64,000 bases of DNA from Mrakia gelida (lineage: Eukaryota > Basidiomycota > Tremellomycetes > Cystofilobasidiales > Mrakiaceae), in the NCBI GenBank assembly GCA_024345305.1, contig BRON01000015.1:868001-932000 (forward strand), in the 5' to 3' direction. Position 1 is the first letter of the stretch, and each line of letters begins with the position of its first letter. Positions 1-12,177 of this stretch are shown here, piece by piece. Under the pieces are notes generated by a model that saw nothing but the letters and a program-made list of their open reading frames with translations, ran no database searches and had not been told where the DNA came from. The position numbers and the translations under genes were made by a program.

Positions 1-2
1 CT

Positions 3-483
3 GGTCCTTCACCACTCGGACTCGGCACCTGGGACGAGCGAGGAGACATCATCTTTCCGGGAGAGAAGGGAAGGAAGGACGGGGGAGTTTGGGATGGACC
101 TGCAGATCCGACGAGGTTCAACGCGTCGCTCTCTCCTCCCACTCAGGAGAGAGCTCCGTCTCGGACGGGCGACGGGAACGGGAGACGAGGGAGCAGGTTG
201 GAGAGGGTGGCGAGGAGTCAGGGAGAGGAGGACTCGAGGGGGTTGGTGATCTTGGACGATCTGGAACGAGGAAGGGAGACGGAAGAGGAGGAGGAGGAAC
301 AACACGACGTGTCGGTCGGGACTCATCGATGGGATCCCAATCGACGTGAGTTCATCGTCTTCGTTCCTCGCTCGTGAATCGGTAGACTCTCTGACTTCTT
401 TCTCATCCTTCTCGACAGCGAACGCCTGGGAGATGATGGACAGCGACACTAAAACTCGAATCATTCACGGCAAGGCGTTTTGA
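3..483 (+). CDS. C-terminal part of an unidentified protein (5' truncated by window edge)
   Basis: An open frame enters from the left edge and runs to a GTGAGT donor after base 345. It resumes after a CTCGACAG acceptor at 419 (branch CTGAC at 391) and stops at the TGA at 481-483. The phases match (C|CG joins as Pro), giving a tail that ends IIHGKAF. The visible part is rich in Arg, Gly and Glu, with an acidic run EEEEE near residue 95 of the fragment. I do not recognise a domain; the N-terminus and most of the gene lie outside the window. The splice pair with matching phase is the main evidence for coding. Confidence 0.5.
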
Positions 484-1066
484 TCCTCCCCTCTCTCGTT
501 TCCATCTCTTGTTTTGTACCCCCGATCTATACCTCCTCCCCTACTTTCTTCCCGCTCTCTCTGTATCCCTCGTACTTTCCTCGGAGCTTCTCAACTCCGC
601 TCACTTCCTGTCATCTCGAACCTCAGCCGTCTTCGTTCAGCTCGTTTCTGCTTTTCGCTTGATTTTACTTAGCACTCTGGTCCGCTCTTCGTCTCCTTCA
701 TCCTCTACGGGCTTCTCCTTTCTAGACTACTTACTGCCTAGGGGCTTTCAACGATCCAACGATCCTTCTCATCGAGTCCGCGAACGAAGAGACGGGGACG
801 ACGCGTGGTCGTCAAGCTGAATCAAGGCTCGAACGCGATGCTACAAAAATGTTCGACGTCTCTTAGGACATCGTTATTTTTCCCGATCTTCAATACCCTC
901 CAGAAATCCAGTGCGAAAATGCCAGACGAGCTCCTTCGATCTCGGGAGGCAGAGGAGGCTCTCGGGCCAGGACGAAGGGACAAGCCAAAGGGCTCTCGCT
1001 CGAGCTCTCGCTTTCCGACAACCATCACCACCGCCCGTTTCCTTTTCAGCTTTCGGTTCTCTCTTT
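484..1066. other. Intergenic region upstream of MAD1
   Basis: This spacer separates the tail of the upstream gene from the MAD1 start codon. It is pyrimidine-rich (CT-rich stretches at 485-660), as is usual for a 5' leader in this genome, and holds an ACGCGT motif at 799. A CTTTTCAG acceptor-like sequence at about 1049, just before the ATG, suggests a leader intron. No convincing gene was seen. Confidence 0.4.
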
Positions 1067-4036
1067 ATGGATCGAAGAGGATCTATATCTTCCACCCCGT
1101 TATCCTCACGGATCCCTCTAGGAAAGAGGACGGCTTCTACAGCAGGTCTCGAGTCAGCAGCGGCAGGTGAGCTCCCTTCCTCCTTCCCTCCCCCTCCCTT
1201 TCTTTCCCCTCCATCCTCCTTCGTCCTGAGCTTGATTACCGTGAAACTTCGCTGATTTGCATCCTCACGTTCTACAGAACCCCCTGCCACTGTTCGACGA
1301 ACGAATCTTCTCCTTCAACATGATCTGGAACGTCGTCTTCGATCCGCTCAAGCTCGCGAGCTCGAACTTCAATCCCAGCTGGACGACACCAAGCGAGAAC
1401 TAGACTCAGCCAAGGACGTCAACAGGAGACTCGTAGAGGATGCCAAGTGGAGGGAAGAGGATGCAGAGAAGAACCGACTTCAGCAGGAGGAGGAGAAGGT
1501 ACGTCGGATCCCGAGCTCATCCCTTCCCTTCCCTCCCTCCCTTCGACTCGTTCCCTTTTCTGATCTCCTTTCTCCCCGTCGCTACCTACACTCGCAGAAA
1601 TCCCTCCAATCGACCCTCAACACCCTTCGCTCAACCTGCTCAGCCTTCGAGTCCGAAAACCTGTCCCTCTCGGAAACGCTCTCCTCCCAGCAACGATCCT
1701 CCAAACACTCAATCACCTCCCTCTCCAACGACGTTCACCTCCTCAAGTCTCGTCTCGAAGCATCCGAACAGGAGGCTCGGGGGCACAAGGACAAGGCGGA
1801 GGAGAGGGAAGTGGAGGTTAAGAGCCTGAGAGCCAAGGTCGGAGAGCTGGTCGAGGAGCTGGAGAAGGTCCGGAGGGACGAAGGGGAGGAGAAGGTCGGG
1901 AGGGTGTTGAGAGAGGAGCTGCATCGTGAGTTCTTTCCTTTCTCTCTCCTTCCACCAGCTCAAGCGTCGGCTCTTCATTACGTTACTGCGGGAGAGCGTG
2001 ATGGTTGATTGGAAGGCTGATCACATCTTCGCGTTTCGCGGGCAACAGGTCAATCGAAGAACCTCCACAACCAGGACATCACCATGTCTGCTCAGAAGGC
2101 TGAGCTCGTTCAGCTTCGACAGAGGAGGGACGATGTCGAGGCTCTCAGGATCGAAATGAACTCTAGCGAGAGAGCTTGGGCAGACAAGTGTCGTCAGGCT
2201 GAAACGCAGGTGGATCGACTCCGTTCGGATCTCAGGTTCGTTTCGCTTTCCTCCCTCCGTCGGTCTCGACCTCTGTCATCTGACGTCGGTTTCACGCTTC
2301 GTCTCTTCGACGCGTGCGCACTTGCCCACTTGCTATCGCTGATCCCCTCTCTTCCCTCCCTTCGTCCTCGATTCCCTTCTCAGCTCCATCACCTCCTCCC
2401 TCCCCTCCCCAACCGACCCTTCCGAAACAACCACCCTCCAAGCCCAACTCCGAACAGCCCTCGCACTCCACCAAGAAGCCCTCTCCACCATCTCCTCCAA
2501 GGAAACAGACCTTAACGACCTCCACTCACGACTCGAAACCCTCTCCCAGTCCTCGAGAGGAGCGCTGAGCTCGTACGCGAAGAAGATCGAGGAGATCGAA
2601 CGGGAGCTTCGACTGTCGAACGAGGGAAGGAAGAACGCCGAGACGAGGTTGGAGCTGGTCGAGATGGAGCTAAAGGGGGAGAGGAAGAGAGCTGAGCTGG
2701 GTGGTGAGGGTGTGGGTGGAGGAGGAGGAGGAGGAGTGGATCAAGGGAGGAGCGTGGAGGAGTTGGAAGGGTTGGTGAAGGCTTACAAGGAGAGGGTTGG
2801 GAAGATGGAGTTGGACTCGAGGGAAGCGGAGGCGAAGATTGCCTCAGGTTTGGGGTACGTGAAGAGGTCGGAGGCGGAGGAGCTGAGGAGACAAGTCGAA
2901 GGGTTGAATCGAGGTAAGTCGACGCGTCTCCGCTCGTCTCTTTTTCCTCACTTCCTTTTGACCTCGATCTGCTCTCGGGCTGACCTCCTTTCCGCTCCCC
3001 TCTCACCCTATTGTCCTCCTCTAATCCAGAAATCACCGACTTCGTCACCCTCCGAGAAACCAACGATTCTCTCACCGCCGAGATCGCTTCCCTCAGCTCG
3101 ACCATCGAACTCCTCGAACGTCGCGTCGCCGCAGGAGAGTACAACCCCGAGACCTTCAAGTGCCTTTCGCTCTCCATCAACCCTTCGTCGCAGGATCTCG
3201 CCGTCAGGACCGAGACGCTTGAGGCTCTCAAGAGGGAGAACCAGGCGTTGTTGGATCAGCTGGCTGGAGGGACGTTTGGAGAGTCGGTGCCGAGGATTAG
3301 CTACGATAAGCTGGAGAAGGAGAAGGAGGAATTTCAGAAGCAGGCTGAGAAGAGGCTGTTGAGGTTGAAGGAGGTGAGTTTTGATCTTTGTTCTTTCGTT
3401 GTTAGCTCGACTCGTTGACGTGTCGACATCGAGTTTGACTCGTCAATTTCCGAGCTGACTCGTCTCGTTCCGTCTCCCTGACCTTTCTTCATACACTGAC
3501 ACCCTCTTCTCCTTCTCCTCCCTCGTCACGATCTCTCCTCCCTCCAGGTCTTCAAAGCCAAATCCCAAGAGTTCCTCGACACGCTCTACTCCCTCCTCGG
3601 CTACCGAATCAACTTCTCCGACAACGGAGACGTCCGAATGAACTCGACCTACGCTCCCAAGGGGAAATCAGGTCTCACCTTCCGGTTCACCTCCCAGGAA
3701 GGGCACTTCGGAACGATGCAGGCGACGGGAGCGATGATGACAAGCTCGATAGAGGAGCTGAGGGATTTCTGGGTCACCCAGAGGCAGGACATTCCTTGCT
3801 TCTTGGCTGCTGTGACGCTCGAGCTTTACGATTTGACTACGGTGAGTCTTGGCGTATTCCTTTTTCCCGTGGGGTGAGAGAGGACAGGCGGAAGAAGACG
3901 ACGAGAGAGGGAAGACGAAGACGCGCGTCGAACGAACGAACTGACTCGCTTTCTTCTTTCGTTTGCTTCGTCGGTATTCGCTCTTTTACAGAGAGGGAAA
4001 GCAGTCGGATGGGTCAGACCTAACGAGGATGACTGA
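1067..4036 (+). CDS. MAD1: Spindle assembly checkpoint protein Mad1
   Basis: Mad1 is the kinetochore/nuclear-pore coiled-coil scaffold that recruits and converts Mad2. Eight exons join in phase: 1067-1166, 1278-1498, 1598-1925, 2049-2235, 2384-2913, 3030-3373, 3548-3841 and 3992-4036, giving 682 residues, the usual Mad1 length. Residues about 35-490 are almost continuous heptad-rich coiled coil. Around residues 498-512 the segment KCLSLSINPSS fits the Mad2-interaction motif (hydrophobic residues followed by NP). The C-terminal 110 residues match the Mad1 CTD: SQEFLDTLYSLLGYRI, then FRFTSQEG, then IPCFLAAVTLELYDLTT. The start MDRRGS is chosen because it opens the first frame that splices in phase. 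It is convergent with the TPR-SET gene, with 180 bp between stops. Identity rests on the C-terminal domain and the motif; the N-terminal exon is less certain. Confidence 0.9.
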
Positions 4037-4216
4037 GTGTTGGGATGAGTCGGTGGGTCTGATGGTAGTTTATCTCTTTGTTGTACCGCGACGCGACGTG
4101 ATCGATGCGATCTTGTTCTCTCTTCTTTTCCGGTCGGAAATGCGTTGAGTGTCACTTTGAACGATACATACTCAAGCAAAAGCGTCTAGGGTCCAATGCA
4201 AATGAACACTTCCTCT

Positions 4217-7200
4217 TTAAACATACTCCCTCAACCCAACCGCGTCCAAGTGCTTCCTACACCTCTCCAGAAACAACGCCTTCCCTCCCCCCACCGTGAC
4301 TCCATGCACCCAGATCGCCAACTTCAGCCAATCCCTCGCCGCTTCCTCGTCCTTCCTCTGCATCTTGAGGTACACATACGCAGCTTGAAAGATCGCGAGG
4401 ATGGCGTGGTCGAAGTTTGTTCGAGGCGAGGACGAGAGAGGGAAGGGAGAGGGTTCCTCCGTTGCTGTTGCTGCTGGTACCGAGCCTCCTCCTCCGGAAC
4501 CCTGGGACGTCGACGATGAAGATGATAGCTCCTCCTCCGAACGACGAATCTCCATTCCCAAAGCCTGAAGAGCAAGGATCGAAAACAGAATCGACTTCTC
4601 GTACGCCTCGTCGTCTCCCGTCCTCTCTCCCAAACACCCCAAGGCGTATCCGAGCTGATGGTAGGCGTTGTACATCTTCGGTCTTGGAGAATCCGACGAA
4701 GCTGGTTTGGTGTAGGTCTTGAGGAGATCCTCGACGACCTTCTCTCGAGCTTTGATCGTCTTCCTGACTTTTGCCATCGACGAGGGAAGAGACTTGTCCC
4801 TGTCGGGGATGGAGATCTTGTTCCCTTCGGTCATGAGTCGTTCCCTTCGAGCGAGGAGGTCTTTTCCGTCGGCGAGATCGGAGATGCAGAGAGGGCAGGA
4901 GCAGGGAGGGGAGGAGGGTCCGAAGAATTGTTGGAGACGGAGTTGACGTTTCCAGTAGGAGTGGTTGATCACGTCTTGGGTGGTGGTGTAGGAGATGAAG
5001 ACCTCGGCTCCTTTTGGGATGCTGGTGAGGGCTCGGATGATCTGCGTTGAGGAAGGGAAGGAAGAGCGAGGGAAGACGGAGTGAGACGCGTCGAGTCAGC
5101 AGCTCGTTCGCCTAAGTTTGACAAATCAAGGGCGCGTTCGGAACGAGGTCTTGATGAAATGCGAGGGCTGACCTGGAAGTCTCCGAAGCAGGTCTGGTAA
5201 AGGAAGGATGTAGGCAATGCGTCAGTTTGGGAGAACGCAAGGAATTGAAGCGAGACGAGAAGAACGAAACTCACGACCGTCGCGTTCTCGAAACAGGAGT
5301 GGTTGATGAGCGAGTTCTGAGTGAACAGAGCCGCAGTCTCGTCGTTGATTGAGAGCGTCGAGTCCGAATCCATCGACGAGTCCGCCACGGGTCCGATGGT
5401 GGTGAGTCCGAAAGCGTTGAACGTGGACACGGCTTCGAGAGCAGCGTAGTCGATAGGAACCGAAGGAACGACTTCCTTGCCGAGTACAGGTGGAGAGAGG
5501 GAGGTCTTGAGGTTGAGTGTATCCGAGTTCGAGCGAGGAGGAGCGTCTGGACCGGCGGGGAGGGAGCTGATCCGACTGGCGAGTTCCGGTTGATCCATGA
5601 ACTTGGAGACGAGCTGGGAGCGAAGGAGAGCTTGGGTCCCTCGTTCGGGCTTGTTGGTGAAGAGGTTGAGACTGACTAGGTTATGGCCCTTGGTGATGTC
5701 GGCCTTGTAGACGATACCGAGGGCCTTGGACGCAAGCAGAACTTCTCCGGCGAGGACTTGACGAGTCGTGCGAAGCCCGGGCTTCCCTCCGACGATTCCT
5801 GCTCCTCCTCGAGGCCCCTTTGTGGGGTCCTTCCTCGTTGAGACCTCGACTGGACCAACAAAATCGGCGACGTCGTGCCTCGGGTTGTTCGACTTCAACG
5901 ACGCGCGGTAGAGCGAAAGGACGTCGTACTTCCCTGTCTTCTCCTCCTGGAGACGAGCCTCCGAGAGAGCGAGTCCTGCTGCCGCCTCCGTCGACGAAGG
6001 GAAGAGAGCGAGAAACTGGGAGAAGGCGAGTCGAGCCGCCTCCCATCGACGAAGAGAGTAGAGCGACGAGGAGCGACGGTGGTGAGCCTTCTAGAGGCAG
6101 CCGACGAGCACTTCGGAGGATGGTGGAGGGGAGGTCGGACTGGTTTGGAGGAGTTGGATGACCTTGTTGGCGTCTTGAAGAGCTGCCGAGAATCGTTCGA
6201 GATGGATGAGGGTTGCTGCTCGATTGAGGTGAAGGAGGTGGGTCGAGGGAGAAGAGGGATGTTGATCGATTCCGTGGGAGTAGGCTCGCTCGGCTTGGAT
6301 GTAACGTTTGGCGGCGAAGTGCTGGAAGAAGAAGGTTGACGAGCAAGACGAATCGACGAATCTCAGCCTCGGCGCGTTGGAACAACAAAACAAAACGCGT
6401 CCAAGATCATCAGAGGACTCACTTTGTTCCCGTCCGTCTTCCAAACATCGACCGACTTCATCACACTCTTTCGAGGCTTCCACTCCGTCCTCCCATCGAG
6501 GTTCCTCCACTTAATTCCTTCGAGAAGCTCGTCTCCCTCCTTCAAAACGACGACGTCCGTCGGGGAGTCGATTCGAAGGAGAGCCGAGTCGCCTTGAGCA
6601 GCCTGCAGAGGAACGAAAAGGGACGGGGTCAGACTTCGACATACTCCAGTAGACCGGAGCGTGAACTATGGGCCGAAAGGGCTCACCATCTTGATCCAAG
6701 GCTCCTTGATGGCGAGGATCGTGTCGATCGGAAAGACTGCCTCGAGCTCCTCCGAGGTCGGGATCCCTTGAGCGAGAGGTTTGAACGGAAAGTTGTAGAA
6801 GGCTGCCAAGATGACGTATCCTGCTGTATCGACGATCCCTGAAGTGAAGCCGTGGATAAGATTGGGGAGGGTAGCGATTCGAACGAGGAGGTAATGACCT
6901 CGATGGATCTTGCGAACTCGAGTGTCGAACAGATCGACTGTAGCGAGCAAGCAGGCAAAGCAGGAAGTGTTGAGTCAGTAAGTTATTGCACTTCGATGCT
7001 TGCTCAAAGTCCGAGCGAAGACTGAGAATGGGAGAGACAGAGAGAGGCACGGGACGACTCACTCCTCTTGAGATCCTTCAAGTCCTTGTTCGAGAACGTC
7101 CTCTCCTCTCCGACGATCGAGGTCCTCAAGACATGCATTCCCTTCTGGTCCCTCAAGGCCTTCTCCCTCGAGTCGGTGAGACCGTCGACGAGCGCTCTAG

Positions 7201-7594
7201 GATCCTGGAAGATGATCCTCTCCTCGCCCAACAGCTTCTGCTCAGCCGCTCTCTTCCTGATCCACTCCATCTGGGCGATCATCTGCTCTCCCGCTCCCTC
7301 CTCCTGTTCGGCTGGAGTTGGAGCGCGTTGTGTTGGAGCGAAGGTAAGGGGAGCTCTTCCTGTTGGGTTCGATGGCGTCTTGGAGGGTAAAGGAGGAGAG
7401 GGAGAAGGACGGGAGGAGGAGGAGGAGTGTTGTTGAGCTCGAACCTGATCCATGTAAAGAGCCATCTCTCGTAGGTTCGCTTCGCTTCCTCCCAGAGCGG
7501 CGATGTCTGCTTCAGAAAGCCCAGCCGAGCGAGCGACGTCGAGGAGGTACGAAGTCGTGGTAGGACCCTTGGGGAGAGGAGGTCGGGAAGACAT
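4217..7594 (-). CDS. TPR and SET domain protein (SMYD-like putative lysine methyltransferase)
   Basis: The start is MSSRPPLPKG at 7594 and the stop is TAA at 4217-4219. The N-terminal part (about 180 residues) is low-complexity and polar. TPR helices follow near 6090-6330 (RYIQAERAYSHGI, NRAATLIHLERFSAAL) and continue at about 6000-6090 (LYSLRRWEAARLAF). A split SET domain comes next: KPGLRTTRQVLAGEVLLASK, then the SET signature NSLINHSCFENATV near 5290, a microexon TCFGDFQ, then IPKGAEVFISYT. A Cys-rich post-SET segment with CSCPLC lies near 4890. The C-terminus is helical, as in other fungal TPR-SET proteins. Oddity: a TAG codon at 6091-6093 interrupts the frame between two TPR helices, with coding sequence continuing in the same frame; see findings. 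The substrate is unknown. It shares a 263-bp divergent promoter region with SAF4. Confidence 0.75.
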
Positions 7595-7857
7595 GAGGGA
7601 GGGAACGAGGAGGGCGGAGGGCTGAAGGAAGAAAGAGAGCCGAGGAGGGGGCTTCAAAGGAGAGAACGAGAAAAGTTTTCAATCAGGTCAGGACAGGTTC
7701 AGGTATGCCTAGTCTCGTGGGGTACTCACCTCTGCACCTGAAAGTAAAAGACGGAGGCAAAATAGGGTTGAAGGAGAAGGCGAGCTCGTCCCCTCGAAGT
7801 TGCTTTCAACGACGTCCACCACCTCTCCTTCTCCTCCCTTTCTTTTCATCTTCGAGG
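7595..7857. promoter_or_regulatory. Bidirectional promoter region between the TPR-SET gene and SAF4
   Basis: The two start codons at 7594 (minus) and 7858 (plus) lie 263 bp apart and point away from each other, so this segment must hold both core promoters. A CT-rich stretch precedes the SAF4 ATG. No TATA box was recognised. Confidence 0.5.
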
Positions 7858-9464
7858 ATGCAAGGCTTCAACAAATACTACGCTCCTGATTTCGATCCCA
7901 ACAAGACCTCCTCCCTCAACGCTTATCATGGAAAGCACGCTCTCGGAGATCGAGCGAGAAAGGTGAGCTTCACCCCTTCCTTCGCTTCCTTCCCTCCTCT
8001 TTTCCGAGCCCTTCTCCTAGGCTTGCTCGACTCTCTGTACCTCTTAAGAGAGAGCACGTATAGAGGAAGGCAGTCATGCATCTATCTATATGGAGAACGA
8101 GCTGGTTCTCTCAGCGGAGCAGCTCCGAAGCTTCTCTCGGCCCTCCACCACCTTCCCTCCTCCCAATTCATGCTGACCTCCTTCTTCTTCCCTCCCTCCT
8201 CTCAGATCGATCAAGGAATCCTCATCGTTCGATTCGAGATGCCTTGGAACTCGTGGTGTGGAACCTGCTCAGCTCACATCGGAGCAGGAGTTCGATACAA
8301 CGCCGAGAAGAAGAGGCAAGGCTCGTACCTCAGCACGCCCATCTGGGGGTTTCGATGCAAGTGCCATCTGTGCAGCGGCTGGTTCGAGATTAGGACAGAT
8401 CCACAGGTGAGTTGGAGGGTCTACGAGAGGGTTTATCTGTCGATTCCGAAGCGGGGGTGGGAGAGAAGGGAGGTGCTGGGAAGGCGGTCGAAGAGGGAAC
8501 GTCGAAGCTCGAGCTCACCTCTTTCCTTCCTTCTTCGTCCACCCTTTTCCAAACCCAGAACGCTCAATACGTCGTCCACGAAGGTCTCAAGAAGAAGTCC
8601 GAAGACTGGGATCCAGAAGAGAACGGAGGCTATGCTGTACATGGTGAGTTTGTCGTCCTCTCGCGTTTCCCTCCCTTCCTCCCCTCGCTCAAGACGCGTC
8701 GCTCGCGAACCCAGTCTCTCTCATTCTGACCTCATCGACACCGTCTTCCGGCTTCTTCCTATCTAGACACCGACGCTCCTTCCTCCTCTCTCCCTCCAAC
8801 GGACCCCTTCGCCTCCCTCGAACGAACGGAAACCCAAAAATCCCTCACCACCCAACGTTCCGAACGACTCACCTCCCTCTACGCTCTCTCCTCCTCGACC
8901 ACCCTCGATCCCTACACCCTCTCGTCGCGCTTACGGTCTTCGTTCCGGAGTGAGAAGAAGGTTCGGCAGGGGAAGGAGAGGGAGGATGAGGGTGTGAGGG
9001 AGAGGATTGGGCTGGGAGAGAGGGTGAGGTTGTTGGAGGATGTGAAAGGGGAAGGGGAGGAGGAGTGGAAGGCTGGGAGAGGGGAGAGGGAGAGGAGGGA
9101 GGTTGAATTGGGGAGGGGTAGGATTGGGGGAGGGGGTGGGAGTGGGAAGGGAAAGGGGAAGGAGAGGGAGAGGGAGGGTGAGGTGGGAGGTATCAGTGAT
9201 GGAGTGGAGAGGATTGGGAAGATCGTGGTTGGGAATGAGAGGAAGAGGAGGGATCCGTTCGATGTAGGGATGAAGAGGAAGGTGGTCGTTGGGGTGGTGG
9301 GAGGGGGAGTTGGGCAGTTGGTAGCGAAGAAGAAGAAGGGTGGCGGAGGAGCGAAGCTGGTCGACGCGTCTTCACGCCCACGCTCAAGTCCGACGAAGGA
9401 ACCCTCAGCGGCAGCTTCAGTCGCAGGTCTCGGCTCGTTGATGGACGGGTACGGGAGCGAGTGA
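7858..9464 (+). CDS. SAF4: Splicing factor of the CWC16 family, CCDC130/Saf4 type
   Basis: CWC16 proteins act in the spliceosome around step one; the Saf4/CCDC130 branch is the paralogue of Yju2/CCDC94. Four exons join in phase: 7858-7962, 8206-8406, 8559-8643 and 8767-9464, giving 362 residues. The N-terminus has the family start NKYYAPDFDP and a conserved block QGILIVRFEMPWNSWC. Two zinc-binding pairs follow (WCGTC near residue 50 and KCHLC near residue 80) with GVRYNAEKKR between them. From about residue 200 the protein is low-complexity and rich in Arg, Glu and Gly, ending in GSLMDGYGSE. A longer upstream ATG at 7705 exists, but MQGFNKYY aligns with the family start and is preferred. Which CWC16 branch it belongs to is inferred from the NKYY...RARK and YNAEKK context. 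Confidence 0.9.
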
Positions 9465-9921
9465 TTTTGATGGAGGAGGGCAGAGGGGGGGAGGTTGATT
9501 TGTTTGCTTTTGACGATCTTTACGAGTTTCACGACGGCCACGAACAGGCAGAGGAGATAGAACTGAGCTTGAAATTCGTTCTCTCTCTCCTCCACATCTA
9601 TCCACCTTCCATTCTTTTCTCCGCGATTGCCCGGACCTTCTTGACTCGGTTCGGAAAACAGATGGACGAGCTCGCATCCACCGACGACGCGTCGTCCGTC
9701 CTTTCGAACTCGCTCACTTTCGGTCAGCGTTCAGACGCTCAGACGTTTCGAAAGTGCATGAAGTTCTTGTGAAACTAGCTTTCCGAAATTCAGCTGATGG
9801 TCTGGGTCCGCCGAAGCTGTGAGAGGAGCAGAGCGAAAACAAAAACGGGGAAGTCAGACGCGTCGAGCCCACTTCGTTCTCGCAATATGATCGCAAGAGA
9901 CTCACCGACACAGGTCCTTCG
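9465..9921. other. Convergent intergenic region
   Basis: This spacer lies between the stops of SAF4 (plus) and the four-pass membrane protein (minus). On the minus strand a perfect intron-like unit, with donor GTGAGT near 9902, branch CTGAC near 9853 and acceptor CTCACAG near 9820, lies just beyond the stop codon. It could be a 3'-UTR intron. No separate gene was seen. Confidence 0.4.
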
Positions 9922-12177
9922 TCAGCTGCTTCCCGCACCGCTCGCTTTCTTCCACGTCAACCTCCCAGTTTCCCTCCCCGCACCGTCACGTTCCCTCTGT
10001 AGTCTTCCGTCTCGTCCGCCGCCCACCTTCGACGCTCCCTGCGAGCGAACTCCTCCTTTCCTCGAGTTCGGCGAGGGGTCGGCGGAGATCGAGCTCCCTA
10101 TCTGAAGAGGGGGAGGTGTAAGAGAGCTCGAATCCGAGGCGAGGGGATGTTGGGAGAAAGGGAGTTGAGGATTCTGCAAAGAAGAGGGTGAGGGAGGAAA
10201 GTTGGGTGGAACCGACGCGACCGTTGAAGGAGACCTGGGAACCAGATGGGACGGAGAGGTGGTCGATGGAGAAGTAAATGAGGTTGAATGAAGAGGATCC
10301 GAGATGCTTTGGGTGAGACCGAGGTTGGAGGAGGGTGGCGAAGACGAAGGGTGTTCTGTCGTGTTTTGGACCGAGACGGGAACGAGAGAAGAGGGAGGTG
10401 GAGGGGAGTTGACGTGGGTTGAAGGTAGATAAGAAGGGATGCTGAAAGTCCCTAGAGCACAAACGCAAAGGTCAGCTTATCGAGCGTATAGCTAGGGGAG
10501 GAACAAGTTAACGCAACTCACTTGATGTCGCGTTTTGCTGGACTCGCTGCTCTTCCTCCTTCTCGTCTCGAGAGAACCAAGAACGAGATCTCTTCATATC
10601 CCACCGATCAACGAAGACCCAACCACCTCGCACCTCTTGAATCCGACGAGAGTAAGGTTTGAGAGGCGAGATCCAGTGTCGACACCTGAGCGTCGCGAGG
10701 CCAAGCTCTCGCCTGATTCGATAGAGATACCGGAACCAGCGTCGATCTGGTCAGAAGCAGCCAATATGAAGAAAGAGTCGGTAATGTAACACAGCAGCGA
10801 GAACCGAGAGAAGACTCACGAGCGAGGAAGACGGTTCTCGAGGAAAACAACAACGACGTGAAAAGACCGACGAGGAGAACGATACCGGCCAGCCTCCCGG
10901 CCCAGTCAAGGTAGATCACCATCGTCGACACCAAAAGGACTACACCCATCAGGTTCAACATCCCACAGACGTCCCCCAAGATGCGAGCTCGAGATCCCTC
11001 TCCGTGATCCTCCAGCGATCCTTTGAGCTTCAAACCCCTCATTCCGTCCGGCTCGTGGTCCTCCAACACCCACTCTCCACTTCCCAGACTGCTAGTCGTA
11101 ATCTGGCATCCGGCAGCGACGGCGAGTCCTCCGAAGAAGCAGCAGGAAGCCCAGGCGAGGATGACTCGGTAAGGGAGGGAGGGATCGTTGTAGGCTGAGT
11201 CGGCGAAGAGGAGAGCGAACGTGATGGGTCCTCCGAAGCTTCCGATTTGAGTCATGACCCTGAAAGAAGATCGAAGAGAGGTCAGGTCGTGTGACGAACC
11301 ACGAGCTCAGAAGAACGCGTCGCGACGAACCCAAAGTGATTCCGGCAAAAGTCGAGCTTCTTCTGATCCCACTCCGACCTCCTTCGCTCGGTACCCTCTA
11401 CGGCTGCTGCTGCTGCGTCGAGGACCTCCTTCGAGTGGTCGACGGACTTTCGAAGGAGGTTCCCATAGAAGAGCATGTCCTCTCGATCCCCAGGAGCGAA
11501 GAAGCCCGCCTGCTTTGCGTTTCCCTCTTCTCGAACCGAGTCCTTGATTCGGTAGCCTCTGCAGAGCTCGTCGATGCGAAGGAGGAGGGAAGTTCGAGCT
11601 CGTCGAAGGCAGCTCTGCTCTACTGACGTCGGTGGAGAGACTGGGATCATCGGTCGACTACAAGAGGAGAGAAACGACGCGCGGATCAGTCGTCAGTCCT
11701 CGACGCCTCTACCGTCAGATTGTGATAGAGCTCACTTTCTACTGGAGATGTACGACCCAGCTCCACCGGCGCTCGTTCCAAAGTTGATGTAGTCTTCCCC
11801 TGAGAGCAAAGAAGCGAAGTGATGATCAGCTACGAGGGGACCCGGCGGACTGAGGTAAACGAGCTCACGGACGACTCACAAAACTCTCGGTCAGGACCAA
11901 ATCGCGAGCGGACACCTGGGGGAGGCAGACCTTCCCCGTTCAGCTTAAACATATCTCCCTCAGAGGGATAGTTCTCCCAGATCCTCACACGAAACCAACC
12001 CCATTCTGGCTCCATTCTGTGCTGAGCGGGAGCCTCGCATCGAAACCGAACCGAAGAAGGAAGACGATCTGGTTCGGAGGGAGAAGACGAGGGGGCTGGA
12101 GGAGCAGGAGGAAACGTTTTGAGGTATTTGGCGGCGAGAGGAGAGGATGTATCTGGGTTGCTGCTCGGCGTGGTCAT
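9922..12177 (-). CDS. Predicted four-pass membrane protein, unknown function
   Basis: The start is MTTPSSNPDT at 12177 and the stop is TGA at 9922-9924. Introns join in phase at about 11882/11798, 11733/11656, 11337/11263, 10820/10746 and 10517/10453. The first 100 residues are polar, with WGWFRVRIWENY near residue 62. A charged segment (about 120 residues, LCRGYRIKDSVREEGN) precedes four hydrophobic spans at about 10860-11245: FGGPITFALLFADS, VILAWASCCFFGGLAVAAGC, LNLMGVVLLVSTMVIYL and LAGIVLLVGLFTSLLF. A basic cytosolic stretch (RRWFRYLYRIRRELG) and a Ser/Pro-rich tail of about 190 residues end in KKASGAGSS. I do not recognise the family. The phases of all junctions agree, so the gene is real even though the role is unknown. 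Confidence 0.7.

Noticed and set aside
9714..9938. Extra 3' exon of the four-pass membrane protein gene
   Set aside because: The splice signals are good, but the coding frame that joins all upstream exons stops at 9922, before the donor; at most this is a 3'-UTR intron.
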